Shown here piece after piece: positions 48,398 to 57,869 of a stretch of DNA of 64,000 nt (positions are counted from its first letter, which is position 1; each line of letters starts with the position of its first letter). Position numbers and translations under genes: made by a program. The stretch covers positions 236,336 to 300,335 of the forward strand of contig LNKV01000041.1 of the NCBI GenBank assembly GCA_001465935.1, written 5' to 3'. The DNA is from Clarireedia homoeocarpa. Its lineage: Eukaryota > Ascomycota > Leotiomycetes > Helotiales > Rutstroemiaceae. Below the pieces are notes generated by a model. It saw nothing but the letters and a program-made list of their open reading frames with translations. It did no database searches and had not been told where the DNA came from.

Positions 48398-49683
48398 ATG
48401 ACGACAATTATTACAGCCTCGTGGCTCGAACTCACGAAAAAGCGCGGATTGTCCTTTATTTTTTCTTTCACTTTCACTTTTCCTGATGAGTTATAGGACA
48501 TCGGAGTTTTGCTTGTTTCACTACATTGACTTTGCATACGGGAAATTTTCGGGCAATTGGGGGTTTAAATTTATGGGCTGGCTGGGTTGCCTGGAATAGG
48601 ACCGGCATAAACATTTGTATCATAGAATCTAGGGGAAGGGAAGGAAAGGAAAGGAAAGGAGAGGGGGGAGGTAGGTTTCTACTACCGGTAGTTGCTGGCT
48701 TTGCATACTATGTTGTGTGTTACTTTTTTTTTCTGGTGTTCTTTGCTGGCACTTCACGAAATAATGAAGTGAGTGCCTGGTGCGATGGAAGTCGTTGCAC
48801 AAAGTGGGGTACTCTTTTTTCCAAAATCAGCAGAACATCATTTTATCTTATATCAATGAAAAAACAAGAACTTTTATGAATATCCTCTCTACTGTTCGTG
48901 GTGTCATTAGTGTATTGATTTCTTGATGGAAAAAAATGGGACTGTTCGTCATCATTTCGGTATGTATGTACCTACGAACTGTCTCGTTTTTCTTTCGTTG
49001 AAAGGACGAGGATGTGGTACTTGGTATTTACTACTCTCTACCGGCAGCTGTATGTCGACGCCAGAGTGTTGAGGGAGGGTGCGAAGTGCAGTATGTAGGT
49101 ATGTATGTATTATGTATATGTATAGGCGGGAAGGGATGCGTGCGTAGTCGAGCATCGAGAAAAGAAAAGAAAAGCAACGCCCGTAGACCAACTTACTTAC
49201 TTACTTATATACAGGCTGTCTAGAGTAATCAATCAGCATATCTCATCTTTGTTTACATTGTTGTTGCTAAGTTACATGCGAATGAAATGAATGAATGAGA
49301 ACTCATCTATGTAAGCCAGCAAGCAAGCAAGCAAGCACTCTGGAAGTGTCAATTAATTCCTTTTTGTTTTTCTTCCTCTTTTTTTTAAAAAAAAAATTCT
49401 GTTTCTCTTGTATAACTAACTATCAGTGCTAGCTAGTAAGTTAAGTTAAGCTATATCTATCTATCCATCGTGTATATATATAATATACGTTCCATACACA
49501 TACAGCTAAGGAAGTCAATACAGTGCAGAACAGAACAGTACAGTACAGGCGTCCGTCCTACCAGCTGCAGTCAGTCGCATCCACCAAGCGGTATAGAAAG
49601 ATCGCTCTACGCTACGCTATGCTACGCTACGCTGCTCGCGAGAGGGAGAAATACAGGGGAGTGCACTTCCTTGGTGAAAGAAA

Positions 49684-49725
49684 GATGGATGGATGGATGG
49701 ATGGATGGATGGATGGATGGATGGA
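49684..49725 (+). repeat. (GATG)n tetranucleotide repeat
   Basis: About ten tandem units. A related GATG/GCTG array occurs at about 51764-51812. Confidence 0.85.
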
Positions 49726-49911
49726 GGAGCCGATCTGGATTTGGTAAGGGAATATATATATACTCTAGAGAGGGGAGGGGAGGGGAGGGGAGGAGAGAAC
49801 ACAGGAGAGGAGGAGAGATGGGTTCATACTCATAAGTTACTGGGTCTGGTCTTGGAAATCGTTTATACTTGTTTATAATTCATGCTTTAAGTTACTTGGG
49901 GGAAAACAAGC

Positions 49912-49972
49912 GGTGATGGTGATGGTGATGGTGATGGTGATGGTGATGGTGATGGTGATGGTGATGGTGATG
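49912..49972 (+). repeat. (GGTGAT)n hexanucleotide repeat, about 10 copies
   Basis: An almost perfect run of GGTGAT units, ending in GGTGATGTTGGTGGTGAC. Confidence 0.9.
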
Positions 49973-50096
49973 TTGGTGGTGACGAGAACGTCATTTTCGC
50001 CTTGTAGCAGCAGTTTCGAAGAATGGTATTAGATTTCTATACTCTATCTAGTATACAAGAATTCGACTACCTAGAGAGAATGCTCTAGAAGTAACA

Positions 50097-50666
50097 CTAT
50101 CGAATGGAGCCATCAGTTCTAATTCCACCGGGCTCAAGAACCGTGATCTTGATACTGAAGGGGGCTACTTCCTGAGCAAGAACGGTGGAAAACCCCCCCC
50201 TACGGCCCATTTGGCGGTTTGATAAGCAGCGAGACCGGGGGCGCCGATGCGACCGCCTAGGGAGGAGATCTGGAAGATATGGCCGGATTTTTGTTGGCGG
50301 AGAATGGGAAGAACGGCCTTGGAGACGTAGACGACGCCGAAGAGATTGGCGTCTACCTGGGCGCGGAAATCGAGGACATCAATGTCCTCGATAGCGGCTG
50401 TATTTGCGTATCCGGCGTTGTTCACAACGAAGTCGATTCGGCCGAATTTCTCATGGCCGGCTTTGACGGCTTGGATGACCTGGTCGTTGTTGATGACATC
50501 GAGGGCAATGGGGAAGACTTGGTCGGTGCCGTACTTATTCACCAGATTGGTAAGTTGTTCGGGCTTTCGGGCAGTAGCTATGACAGAGGCGCCCGATTCA
50601 AGGGCGGCCTCAGCAGTAGCAAGACAAGCCCCATGAGGATCCGGTAATAAACCACACATTCGTCAT
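50097..50666 (-). pseudogene. Short-chain dehydrogenase/reductase pseudogene
   Basis: Classical SDR of the Rossmann fold, broken by two frameshifts. The original start (ATG at 50666) reads MTNVWFITGSSWGL, the cofactor-binding region; a 2-base loss then shifts the frame just before LATAEAALESGASVIATARKP. The central part is well kept: VNNAGY, the catalytic Ser in ISSLGGRIG, and the YQTAK motif with Tyr and Lys. A G8 run at about 50201 then shifts the frame out of VGGFSTVLAQEVAPF. The original frame resumes as IKITVLEPGGIRTD and stops at 50097, so the C-terminal third is missing. The glycine-rich loop also has Trp where Arg is usual. The middle is so intact that the loss must be recent, unless assembly errors explain the shifts. 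Confidence 0.8.
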
Positions 50667-50899
50667 TTTGAGGACGGGAAATATTCGACTCCGAGTGAGT
50701 TGTGTAGATATAGAGTGCGCTTAGCAAGTAAGAGAATGCTGATGTCTGAGTACTGATGGTAGAGGAAGATAGAGACCGGAGACCCGGCGGTCAAGAGAAC
50801 TACTTAACACTTTTACATCTCATCATTTATTGCCCTTAAGACCTGAGACTTTCTCCTTTGAATAACAGTACAGAACACTGGAATTTTTGTTTTCGCCGT

Positions 50900-51060
50900 G
50901 CGGCCGCTGATATTCTCGTGAACCTCTGAATAAACTGATATTGATCCCCGCCGTGCGGCCGCAAGTGATTTCGATCCAGAAGTTAGAGTATCCGCGTATG
51001 CGGCCGCTAGTGTTCTACTTCACTGCGATACGAGCTCACTAAAGTTGCATATGCGGCCGC
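50900..51060. promoter_or_regulatory. Cluster of four GCGGCCGC palindromes
   Basis: GCGGCCGC occurs at 50900-50907, 50955-50962, 51000-51007 and 51053-51060, spaced 55, 45 and 53 bases, each preceded by T. The cores CGGCCG are inverted CGG triplets with no spacer, a form bound by some Zn2Cys6 dimers. The cluster begins about 235 bases upstream of the dehydrogenase pseudogene start. Function is inferred. Confidence 0.5.
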
Positions 51061-52472
51061 TGCATATCATGTCCATAATCGAAGTAGTTGGAAACAATCA
51101 AAAACAAAGACGTGCCGACCATTGCCGTGCTCCATCTCTTTCTGAATGTCTCTCCTTGTGCGAGTCGAACTGGTGTAATCTTCACCATGTAACACCGTAC
51201 GTAGGAATTACACTAGATTCTATATAACGTTAATGATAACCAAAGTGAAAAACATTCTTAATGGAGCCAGATGGACCAACTCTGGTTTCACAACAGCTGG
51301 AAGCCTCAGAATAGAGACGAACATGCTTCTGGTCGCCTTCCAACAATGCCCAAGGTGACAATCAATGGTTCCTGAACATGTACAAAGTGAAAGAAATGGC
51401 GACAAAGATGTCCACGAGGATGGCATGCCTCGCAATCGATAAGAAACAATCCAACGGATAAGCTACGGATAAAGCAGCTTTGAAGACGCAAGCACTGAAT
51501 GCCTTCACGACTCACGAGATGAACACAAGGTCGCACCGCACGCATTGGGCTAACCTGGAACTGAAGAAATAAACAAGTAGCTTGGGTCGAGTGCAGATCT
51601 CGAGGCACTTTGATTCGAGAAAAGGCTCGAAAAGGCCTGTCCTCTGCAGCAAGTTTTCCTTGTTGTTTTGTGTGCACTGAATGCAGGTCCTGCAGTGTGA
51701 TTGGACAGGAGGATTCTTGAAGCACGATCGCCACCACCGTTCGTTATCGATACAGCAACGGCATGGATGGATGGATGGATGGCTCGATGGCTGGATGGCT
51801 GGATGGCTGGGGCTGGGAGAGATATAATAATGTCCATGCGTTTTTCGTCGCTTTCCTCGAGGCAATGCAATGGTGGATGTGAAAGACGCGAATTGATTGG
51901 TTTGTTTGATTGGCTGCTGCAGCTTGATTTTTCTTGATTGAGGGCTGAGGGTGTATGAATGAATACTCTGGCCTTGGATTCCGCGTCTTCGATACCTACG
52001 ATTATGGACCCATAGCGAAGATTGTTTATCCACCGCGCGATCCGAGATTGGTCCAAGGGCAGAAGTTTCATGATCTGGGAAGATAAGTGGAATGAGAAGA
52101 GAAGACTGGAAGAACAAAAGAAAGATTAGAAGGAAGACTCATCAACCTCCATCGTGGGCTTCTAGACATTGAAGGGAGCTTGGGGACGAGTCGATCTGTC
52201 GCAACAACGAACCTGTTCAGAGTTAAGAAAAAAGAAGCCTCATATGAATGTGCGCGCGCTGTGCACAAAGCGCATGAGAAGATATATGATCTGGTTGATT
52301 TAATTCTACTCGATCTTGTACAGCTTTCTGTACCATTTTCATATTGATTCGGGTGAGCTCTTTTGTTTACTTACCTCACCCAAAGACTTTATTTATTTAC
52401 GCTTATTAAGAAAGATTTGGATATTGATACGAAACATTTTTTTTCCACTCGTGTAGAATTGGATTCTATGCA
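51061..52472. other. Intergenic region before the BTB gene
   Basis: About 1.4 kb. Overlapping minus-strand frames at 51512-52117 are long but lack any domain and cross a GATG/GCTG repeat, so they are taken as chance. The BTB gene promoter and leader must lie in the right part. Confidence 0.45.
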
Positions 52473-53975
52473 ATGGTATCGCAAGTCGAACCGGCCCAAT
52501 CTCTGGCCCTCCGAGGCCCTTCTTCCGTTGTTTCGAGAGTCAGTGCATCCCGCCATCGAAGACATGGACGAAGCCATGCAGGAGGGTCGTCATACATACC
52601 GCAGAACGATTTTCCCGTCTTTACACACACTGGCGACGTCGAAATTATAGTTAAAGCTGGCTCGAAAACGAATCGATATCTATTACATCGACTTATCCTC
52701 ACGAATTGTTCTGGATTCTTCGAAGCAAGCACAAGTCAAGCTTGGTCTCGGGCTACCACTACTACAAGTGAGGTTGGGGGAGAGTTAGCCAGGATAGGTG
52801 AAGATTCTGGGAGTGAAGCAGGTGGCAGGAAAGAACCAAGGAGGAGATGGCGATACGAACTGGATAGTGGCACGAGCAACGACGATATACCTATGCTTGT
52901 ACAAAAACCGGAATCTTCACCCAGCACAAGTGTTTCCATCTTCGGCGCAGGCGATCATCGACCACCCCCCGTCCGAAATAAACCTCCTTCATCCAACCCC
53001 TCTTTCTTTCGCTCCGTCGCAAATCTGAGCATCTCATCCCATTCCACCACACCTGCGCCTCCACAAATTACACAAGAAGATCAAGACCTTCTTAACGACT
53101 ATGACAACCTCTTTCGCATTTTCTACAACCACCCTCCACACCTGGACTCTATCGATATAGCCGTCGCATATGTTCAATGCAAATCTCTCCTTACCCTCGC
53201 CGATCTTTACGATGCGCTTCCTGTGGTCGGTCCGCGAATCGATCACCACCTTCTACAATTTCACTCCAGACTGTGGAAGCAGATCGCGAAATATCCTTCA
53301 TCATATTTGAAACTAGGATACCTGTCACAATCGAAGACGATCTTTCAAGAAGCATTGATTCATGTGGTAGGCGCATGGCCCGCGGGCGAAAGGCATATTA
53401 GGAACCAGTTACCTGATTCGGTAGTGGAGATGATAGAGGATAAGGTTGAGGATCTGAGGGATTTGGTGCGGGGTATTGAAGGACAACTCTTCCGACTTAC
53501 GTTACTTAACGCGAGAGGAGAAAGAGTCACACCTAGCAATTCATACGCAGACTGGCTAGTTGTCAGTCTATTCCGGCAGTGGCTGGCAGAAAACACCTCG
53601 CCACCTCAAGCCATACCTCCGACACGATCACCTCGCCAACACGCTCGAAGCTCCTCCCTGACTGTGCAAAACCCTCCCCCAGCGCCTCCGCCACTGTCCC
53701 AAAATCAACAAATGGGAAGGACATATAAGCTTCTCGGGTCGCCTTCGAACCAAGCATACTTAAATCACGACGAGTGCAAAAAATTCCTGAAGCTAACGCC
53801 AGAATTGTATTCGAGAGACGGAATCAAGAGGTTTGAAAAAAGGATGGATGAGATGAAGGCGATGGCTCGAGAGGTTGTGCAACCACTGATGAGGAGCTTC
53901 TTGGAGGGTGATGCAAGTGGGGTGAGCTTTTTGGTCTGTACGAGGGTGGATGATAGGGATTTTGTCTGGCTGTAG
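52473..53975 (+). CDS. BTB/POZ-domain protein with an interrupted BTB fold
   Basis: A single exon of 500 residues. The BTB fold begins at about residue 48 (FPVFTHTGDVEIIVKAGSKTN, then RYLLHRLILTNCSGFFEAS, the usual hydrophobic strands and the HR-L--NCSGFFEA core). It is then split by a disordered Ser/Pro/Arg-rich insert of about 120 residues before resuming with DNLFRIFYNHPP, LDSIDIAVAYVQCKSLLTLADLYDA and the following helices (about 210-330). The C-terminus has another Pro/Ser-rich linker and a helical end. BTB proteins usually mediate dimerisation or cullin-3 binding; the partner is unknown. An out-of-frame ATG lies 5 bases upstream of the start. Confidence 0.8.
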   Translation: MVSQVEPAQSLALRGPSSVVSRVSASRHRRHGRSHAGGSSYIPQNDFPVFTHTGDVEIIVKAGSKTNRYLLHRLILTNCSGFFEASTSQAWSRATTTTSEVGGELARIGEDSGSEAGGRKEPRRRWRYELDSGTSNDDIPMLVQKPESSPSTSVSIFGAGDHRPPPVRNKPPSSNPSFFRSVANLSISSHSTTPAPPQITQEDQDLLNDYDNLFRIFYNHPPHLDSIDIAVAYVQCKSLLTLADLYDALPVVGPRIDHHLLQFHSRLWKQIAKYPSSYLKLGYLSQSKTIFQEALIHVVGAWPAGERHIRNQLPDSVVEMIEDKVEDLRDLVRGIEGQLFRLTLLNARGERVTPSNSYADWLVVSLFRQWLAENTSPPQAIPPTRSPRQHARSSSLTVQNPPPAPPPLSQNQQMGRTYKLLGSPSNQAYLNHDECKKFLKLTPELYSRDGIKRFEKRMDEMKAMAREVVQPLMRSFLEGDASGVSFLVCTRVDDRDFVWL

Positions 53976-54703
53976 GGGTAGCAGAGGCTTGGGGAGATTA
54001 GTGGCCAGCAAATATCTCTCTAACAACTTGTCGTTAACATGGGAAAGAGCAACGCATCAACGGCAAGATACCACACACGAGACAAGACGTACACAAGACA
54101 TGATCATATCACTTTCTAACAAGACATACGCACCGACCGATTACGACTACCAATGACATAAACCGCACCTTTTTTTCTTGCTCTTTTATTCACCTCTTTT
54201 TTCTCTCTCAATCTCATGTTAATGCGAAAAGATCGGACAGACGAACGAACGTTGGAAATGATGTGCTACGAAATGTCATACAGGATACCCTCACAACCTT
54301 TTTGGTTTTTTCTTCTTATTTTTTTTGCTTCTTCTGTTCCATTTCTTGATATTCGGAGTTTGGCATAGCAGAGTACCCCTGGAGGAGAAGTTGGAGCATG
54401 TGTCAAAGTCAAAATTTATAGTTTGATATACGTCAGTACGAGTTGGAATATATGATGTCTATCTTGGAGTGTTTTACTGTATGTATTTAGCATCTAAGTC
54501 GTCGGAATTAACTTCATTTCTCTCTGCTGCAACAAGAGTCGTGCTTGACAACATTTCGTTCAATTTCTTCAACCTGTGGAGGGAAAATCTGGACGATTTT
54601 CTGCTCCTCACACAGTCAAAAACATGATCAGCAGCCGCATCTCCATAGCTAAGAAGCTCAAAAGAGATTAAAGCAAAAATGAATCCAAAAAGAGAGTGGA
54701 TTG
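53976..54703. other. Spacer between BTB gene and tRNA
   Basis: About 730 bases, with T-rich stretches near 54170-54200 and 54300-54340. Presumably the 3' region of the BTB gene; no gene was seen. Confidence 0.5.
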
Positions 54704-54775
54704 CATCAAACGTGGGACTCGAACCCACAACCTCAAGATTAGAAGTCTTGCGCGCTACCATTGCGCCAGCCTGAC
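54704..54775 (-). tRNA. tRNA-Arg (anticodon TCT)
   Basis: A 72-base cloverleaf without intron. Acceptor stem GTCAGGC pairs with GTTTGAT (7 pairs, three of them G-U), and the discriminator base is G. D arm GCGC/GCGC encloses AATGGTA. Anticodon stem CAAGA/TCTTG encloses the 7-base loop CTTCTAA, giving anticodon TCT for Arg AGA codons. T arm GTGGG/CCCAC encloses TTCGAGT, so the B box is intact. CCA is not encoded, as usual in eukaryotes. Confidence 0.93.
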
Positions 54776-55119
54776 AATTGGATATTTGACATGGGTATTA
54801 TCCAATAATATATTCTAAACATTGTAACTGTCCAGAAAGACATGAAAGAAATGCGTGATATACATAATGCACTTTTCCTATGCACACAGCAGGATACCTA
54901 AAAGTATTATCAGTCTTGACTTCACCGTGGTATAAAAGTTTGTGTCCATCTAAGAATCGGCGTATTATGCAAAATCTCATTCTGGCAGGTGGTTGAAATG
55001 CATCCCACAGTGCAACGCTGCAAAGCAAACACCAATCAGAAGCTCCGACCACAATTCTAGCAGTAAGCCCAAGCTCTCTGTATCGCGAAAATATATTTAT
55101 TTATCTTCAAGGTCTAAAC

Positions 55120-56598
55120 ATGTCAACCACGCAACGCTTCACCTGCTTACGGTGTCAAATTCGATCCTTTACCCGGCCAAGCCGTCGCTATCATGCCTCT
55201 TCTCGTCTACAATCCAATACCTCTCTACCCTCCATAGCGCCCAAGCAATCCATCGATATCAAACATATCCGTACGAACCCCTCCCTCTATGAGAAGAGCT
55301 GCCTTGAAAGAAACTACAAACAGCAATCGACCTACCCCGCCAAAATCATAAACCTCACCTCCCAATGGCACGAATATCAGCATGAAGCACGCGCATTGCG
55401 CGAACGAAATAATGTTATAAAAGCCGAATTGAAAAAGCCGCTGTCGACGAGTTCACCCGAGGAGCGAGCAAAGTTGATTGAAGAAGCAAGGGAATTGAAG
55501 GAAAAGATCTCAGGGATCGAGGTCAAAGAATCAGAGTTAACAAACGAAATCAACATCCTCGCCGCATCAATACCAAACCTCACATCCGACGAAACCCCCC
55601 GCGGTAGTGAACCCAAGCAAATAGGAACGATTAACCCCGCGCCCCCACACACACCCACCTCCATCACCACATCACACGTCCAAATTGGCACCGAACTACA
55701 CCTCCTCGACTTCACTTCCGCCTCCACCACCAGCGGCTGGGGCTGGTACTACCTCCTCAACGGCGCCGCACTGCTCGAACAAGCCCTCATCCAATATTCC
55801 ATCTCCGTTGCCCTCTCGCAAGGATGGGAAATCGTGTCCCCGCCCACAATGGTCTATTCACACATCGCATCCGCCTGCGGTTTCCAACCCCGTGACCAAT
55901 CCGGCGAGCAGCAAATCTACAGCATCGCACAATCGGCCTCTGATTCCGCATCTGCAAAACCTTCACATTCGCTAGTCGGAACGGCCGAGATCCCACTCGC
56001 GGCTATGTACGCATCATCCACAATTCCCGAGTCCTCTCTTCCTTTGAAGAAAATCGCTGTATCGCGCTGCTACCGGGCAGAAGCAGGTGCGCGCGGAATT
56101 GATACCAAGGGTTTGTACCGGGTGCACGAATTCACTAAAGTCGAAATGTTTGCCTGGACCTTAGCCGACTACGAATCCGCGCTCTCAACATTCAACAGTA
56201 TGCTCTCGATTCAACAGGAGATTCTACAGTCTCTCGGCCTGCACTGTCGGATTCTGGAGATGCCGTCGACGGATCTAGGAGCTAGCGCCATGCGCAAGAT
56301 TGATATCGAAGCGTATTTTCCATCGAGAAGGGAAAGGGATGAAGGGTGGGGCGAGGTAACGAGTTTGAGTATCTGTGGAGACTACCAAAGTAGACGATTG
56401 GCAACGAAGGTGGAGAATTCAAAGAATGGGGGGAAGATGGCGTTTCCTTGGACGGTGAATGGGACTGCGTTGGCGGTGCCGAGGGTTATTGCTGCGATTC
56501 TTGAGAATGGATGGAATGAGGAGAAGAAGGAGGTTGCGGTGCCTGAATGCTTGTGGCCGTGGATGATGGGAAGGAAGGCCTTAAAAAAGGAAAAGTGA
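55120..56598 (+). CDS. Seryl-tRNA synthetase, mitochondrial type
   Basis: Charges mitochondrial tRNA-Ser with serine. It is a single exon of 492 residues, the usual size for fungal mitochondrial SerRS. The N-terminus is Arg/Ser-rich with no acidic residues in the first 30, typical of a mitochondrial presequence. Residues about 85-155 form the antiparallel coiled-coil arm (RALRERNNVIKAELKK ... EEARELKEKISGIEVKE) that binds the long variable arm of tRNA-Ser. The class II core has motif 2 in SRCYRAEAGARGIDTKGLYRVHEF, the serine pocket region TDLGASAMRKIDIEAYFPS, SICGDYQSRRL, and motif 3 in NGTALAVPRVIAAILENG. All are intact. The tRNA-Arg upstream is unrelated to its substrate. Confidence 0.93.
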   Translation: MSTTQRFTCLRCQIRSFTRPSRRYHASSRLQSNTSLPSIAPKQSIDIKHIRTNPSLYEKSCLERNYKQQSTYPAKIINLTSQWHEYQHEARALRERNNVIKAELKKPLSTSSPEERAKLIEEARELKEKISGIEVKESELTNEINILAASIPNLTSDETPRGSEPKQIGTINPAPPHTPTSITTSHVQIGTELHLLDFTSASTTSGWGWYYLLNGAALLEQALIQYSISVALSQGWEIVSPPTMVYSHIASACGFQPRDQSGEQQIYSIAQSASDSASAKPSHSLVGTAEIPLAAMYASSTIPESSLPLKKIAVSRCYRAEAGARGIDTKGLYRVHEFTKVEMFAWTLADYESALSTFNSMLSIQQEILQSLGLHCRILEMPSTDLGASAMRKIDIEAYFPSRRERDEGWGEVTSLSICGDYQSRRLATKVENSKNGGKMAFPWTVNGTALAVPRVIAAILENGWNEEKKEVAVPECLWPWMMGRKALKKEK

Positions 56599-56694
56599 CG
56601 GAAGCTCCTTTGAGACGGGTATGTTTCATGCTTTCACAGACTCATATCTGACCTTCTTGCTCTAACTATGATAGTAGTTCTATATACTAGATTA

Positions 56695-57137
56695 TTATTC
56701 ACTTAATTGGCATACAACAACAACCATATCCATAGAAATGCTAACCCCTCTCCTCGTATCCAATACAGCGTTATTGAATGTAAGTCTGTAATCGCTCCCC
56801 TTCCCTAGCGCTTCCTCCGGCACGACATATCCTAGGACCTCTAGACCCATTGGAAAATTACCCATCGACATGTGTCTCAAGCTATCACTGCACGGAAGTC
56901 GGAAACTGTCGATGATTCTGAGACCTTGCTGGCTGCATATCTTTGCAAGATTTGAGATCCACCTGAAATATACCAGGAAAATATCGTCAGTTCTTCAAGA
57001 CCTTTGCTTGATGCTAAATTGGATTGGACCTTCCACTTACCCGAAGCCCAAGTCAAGCTTCTTGCACATATCTTGAAATATATCCAGAAGCACCTCCATA
57101 TGTACCTTAGGCGTGGGTTTGTTCGGGGCGTGAGCAC
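56695..57137 (-). pseudogene. C-terminal half of an O-/C-methyltransferase-like gene, 5'-truncated
   Basis: Two exons are still recognisable: one running down to 57041, then 56962-56695, with a clean 78-base intron (GTAAGT ... TTTCAG). The spliced peptide reads NKPTPKVHMEVLLDIFQDM, CKKLDLGFG, then WISNLAKICSQQGLRIIDSFR and MGNFPMGLEVLGYVVP, and ends VCQLSE. It resembles the substrate-binding end of SAM-dependent methyltransferases of fungal specialised metabolism (helix, tryptophan, then the xxGLxxxDxYR strand). No SAM-binding domain or start codon lies upstream, because the sequence joins the prenyltransferase fragment there. The family assignment is by pattern only. Confidence 0.55.
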
Positions 57138-57139
57138 TG

Positions 57140-57762
57140 AATGAGGCTCAAAGTTTGCTACTTGTTGTCATTGTGATTTCTCTCGTCCTGTCACATATTT
57201 TCGGGGTGCTTCAAACCACTATGAGCGGACTCATTGTGACTTGGATGCATAACGATTTGAAAGGCTCTGACGAGAATTATGTCGTCATTCGAAGTTTTCT
57301 CAACGCCCTTGGGCTCACAATCTTGAGTATTGGAAGTGCCAGAATTGGGTGTGGAGCTGATGGCCGCACTCTAAATTCCATAAGCTCATACTGGTTAGTA
57401 GTTGAGACCGCAATCACCTTTACAACATTGCATGTCCAAGATCTGAGAGATTAGGAAGGTGACCGGGCTCGTGGCCTCAAAACCACAGCTTTGATCTGGG
57501 GAGATCAAGTAATAAGATGGGATATTGCAGTTCCGATACTGTTATGGTCTATGCTAGCCTAGGGCCTGTATTCTGGTCTTTGGGGCACGTCGGATACATC
57601 GTACCGATGCTTTTGGGTAGACTTATGGCTAGTAGGGCCTTGCTTCTGAGAAGCACTGCAGAGGATAAGACCACTTTGAAGCTTTGGGGTCTGTGGATAA
57701 GCACCATATTCTTGCTCTCTCTTTGGAAATATCCCCATGCGATCTATCATTGGGTTCAATAA
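57140..57762 (+). pseudogene. UbiA-type prenyltransferase pseudogene, N-terminal half missing
   Basis: The frame from about 57140 reads LNEAQSLLLVVIVISLVLS, WMHNDLKGSDENYVVIRSFLNALG, then VQDLRD-stop-EGDRARGLKTTALIWGD. The last part is the second Asp-rich motif of UbiA prenyltransferases (QDxxDxEGDRxRGRxTxPL). TAG at 57452-57454 replaces the usual Gln or Val codon (CAG to TAG would suffice). A second TAG follows near 57557, and the conserved C-terminus (GHVGYIVPMLLGRLMASRA, LLLRSTAEDKTTLKLWGLW) continues in another frame, so there is also a frameshift. The first Asp-rich motif and N-terminal helices are absent. Fungal UbiA enzymes prenylate aromatic polyketides or act in terpene pathways; this copy cannot function. 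Confidence 0.75.
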
Positions 57763-57869
57763 TACATTTCTTGGCTGCAGTTGATATATGGAGGCATGTG
57801 AACATTATCTTGGAAATGGTCAGCTTGGAGAAAGTTGGCATGGGCGGGCAGACAATATTTTATGAATAA

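Larger units (their letters stand above)
48398..50096. other. Intergenic region rich in simple repeats
   Basis: About 1.7 kb between the unknown protein and the dehydrogenase pseudogene. It includes GGAAA-type runs near 48645, TATG runs near 49100, GCAA runs near 49320 and the two larger microsatellites listed next. No gene was seen. Confidence 0.5.

Noticed and set aside
51512..52117. Two overlapping minus-strand frames of 201 and 173 codons
   Set aside because: No domain; both cross a GATG/GCTG repeat, and composition is Ser/His-rich without conserved pattern.
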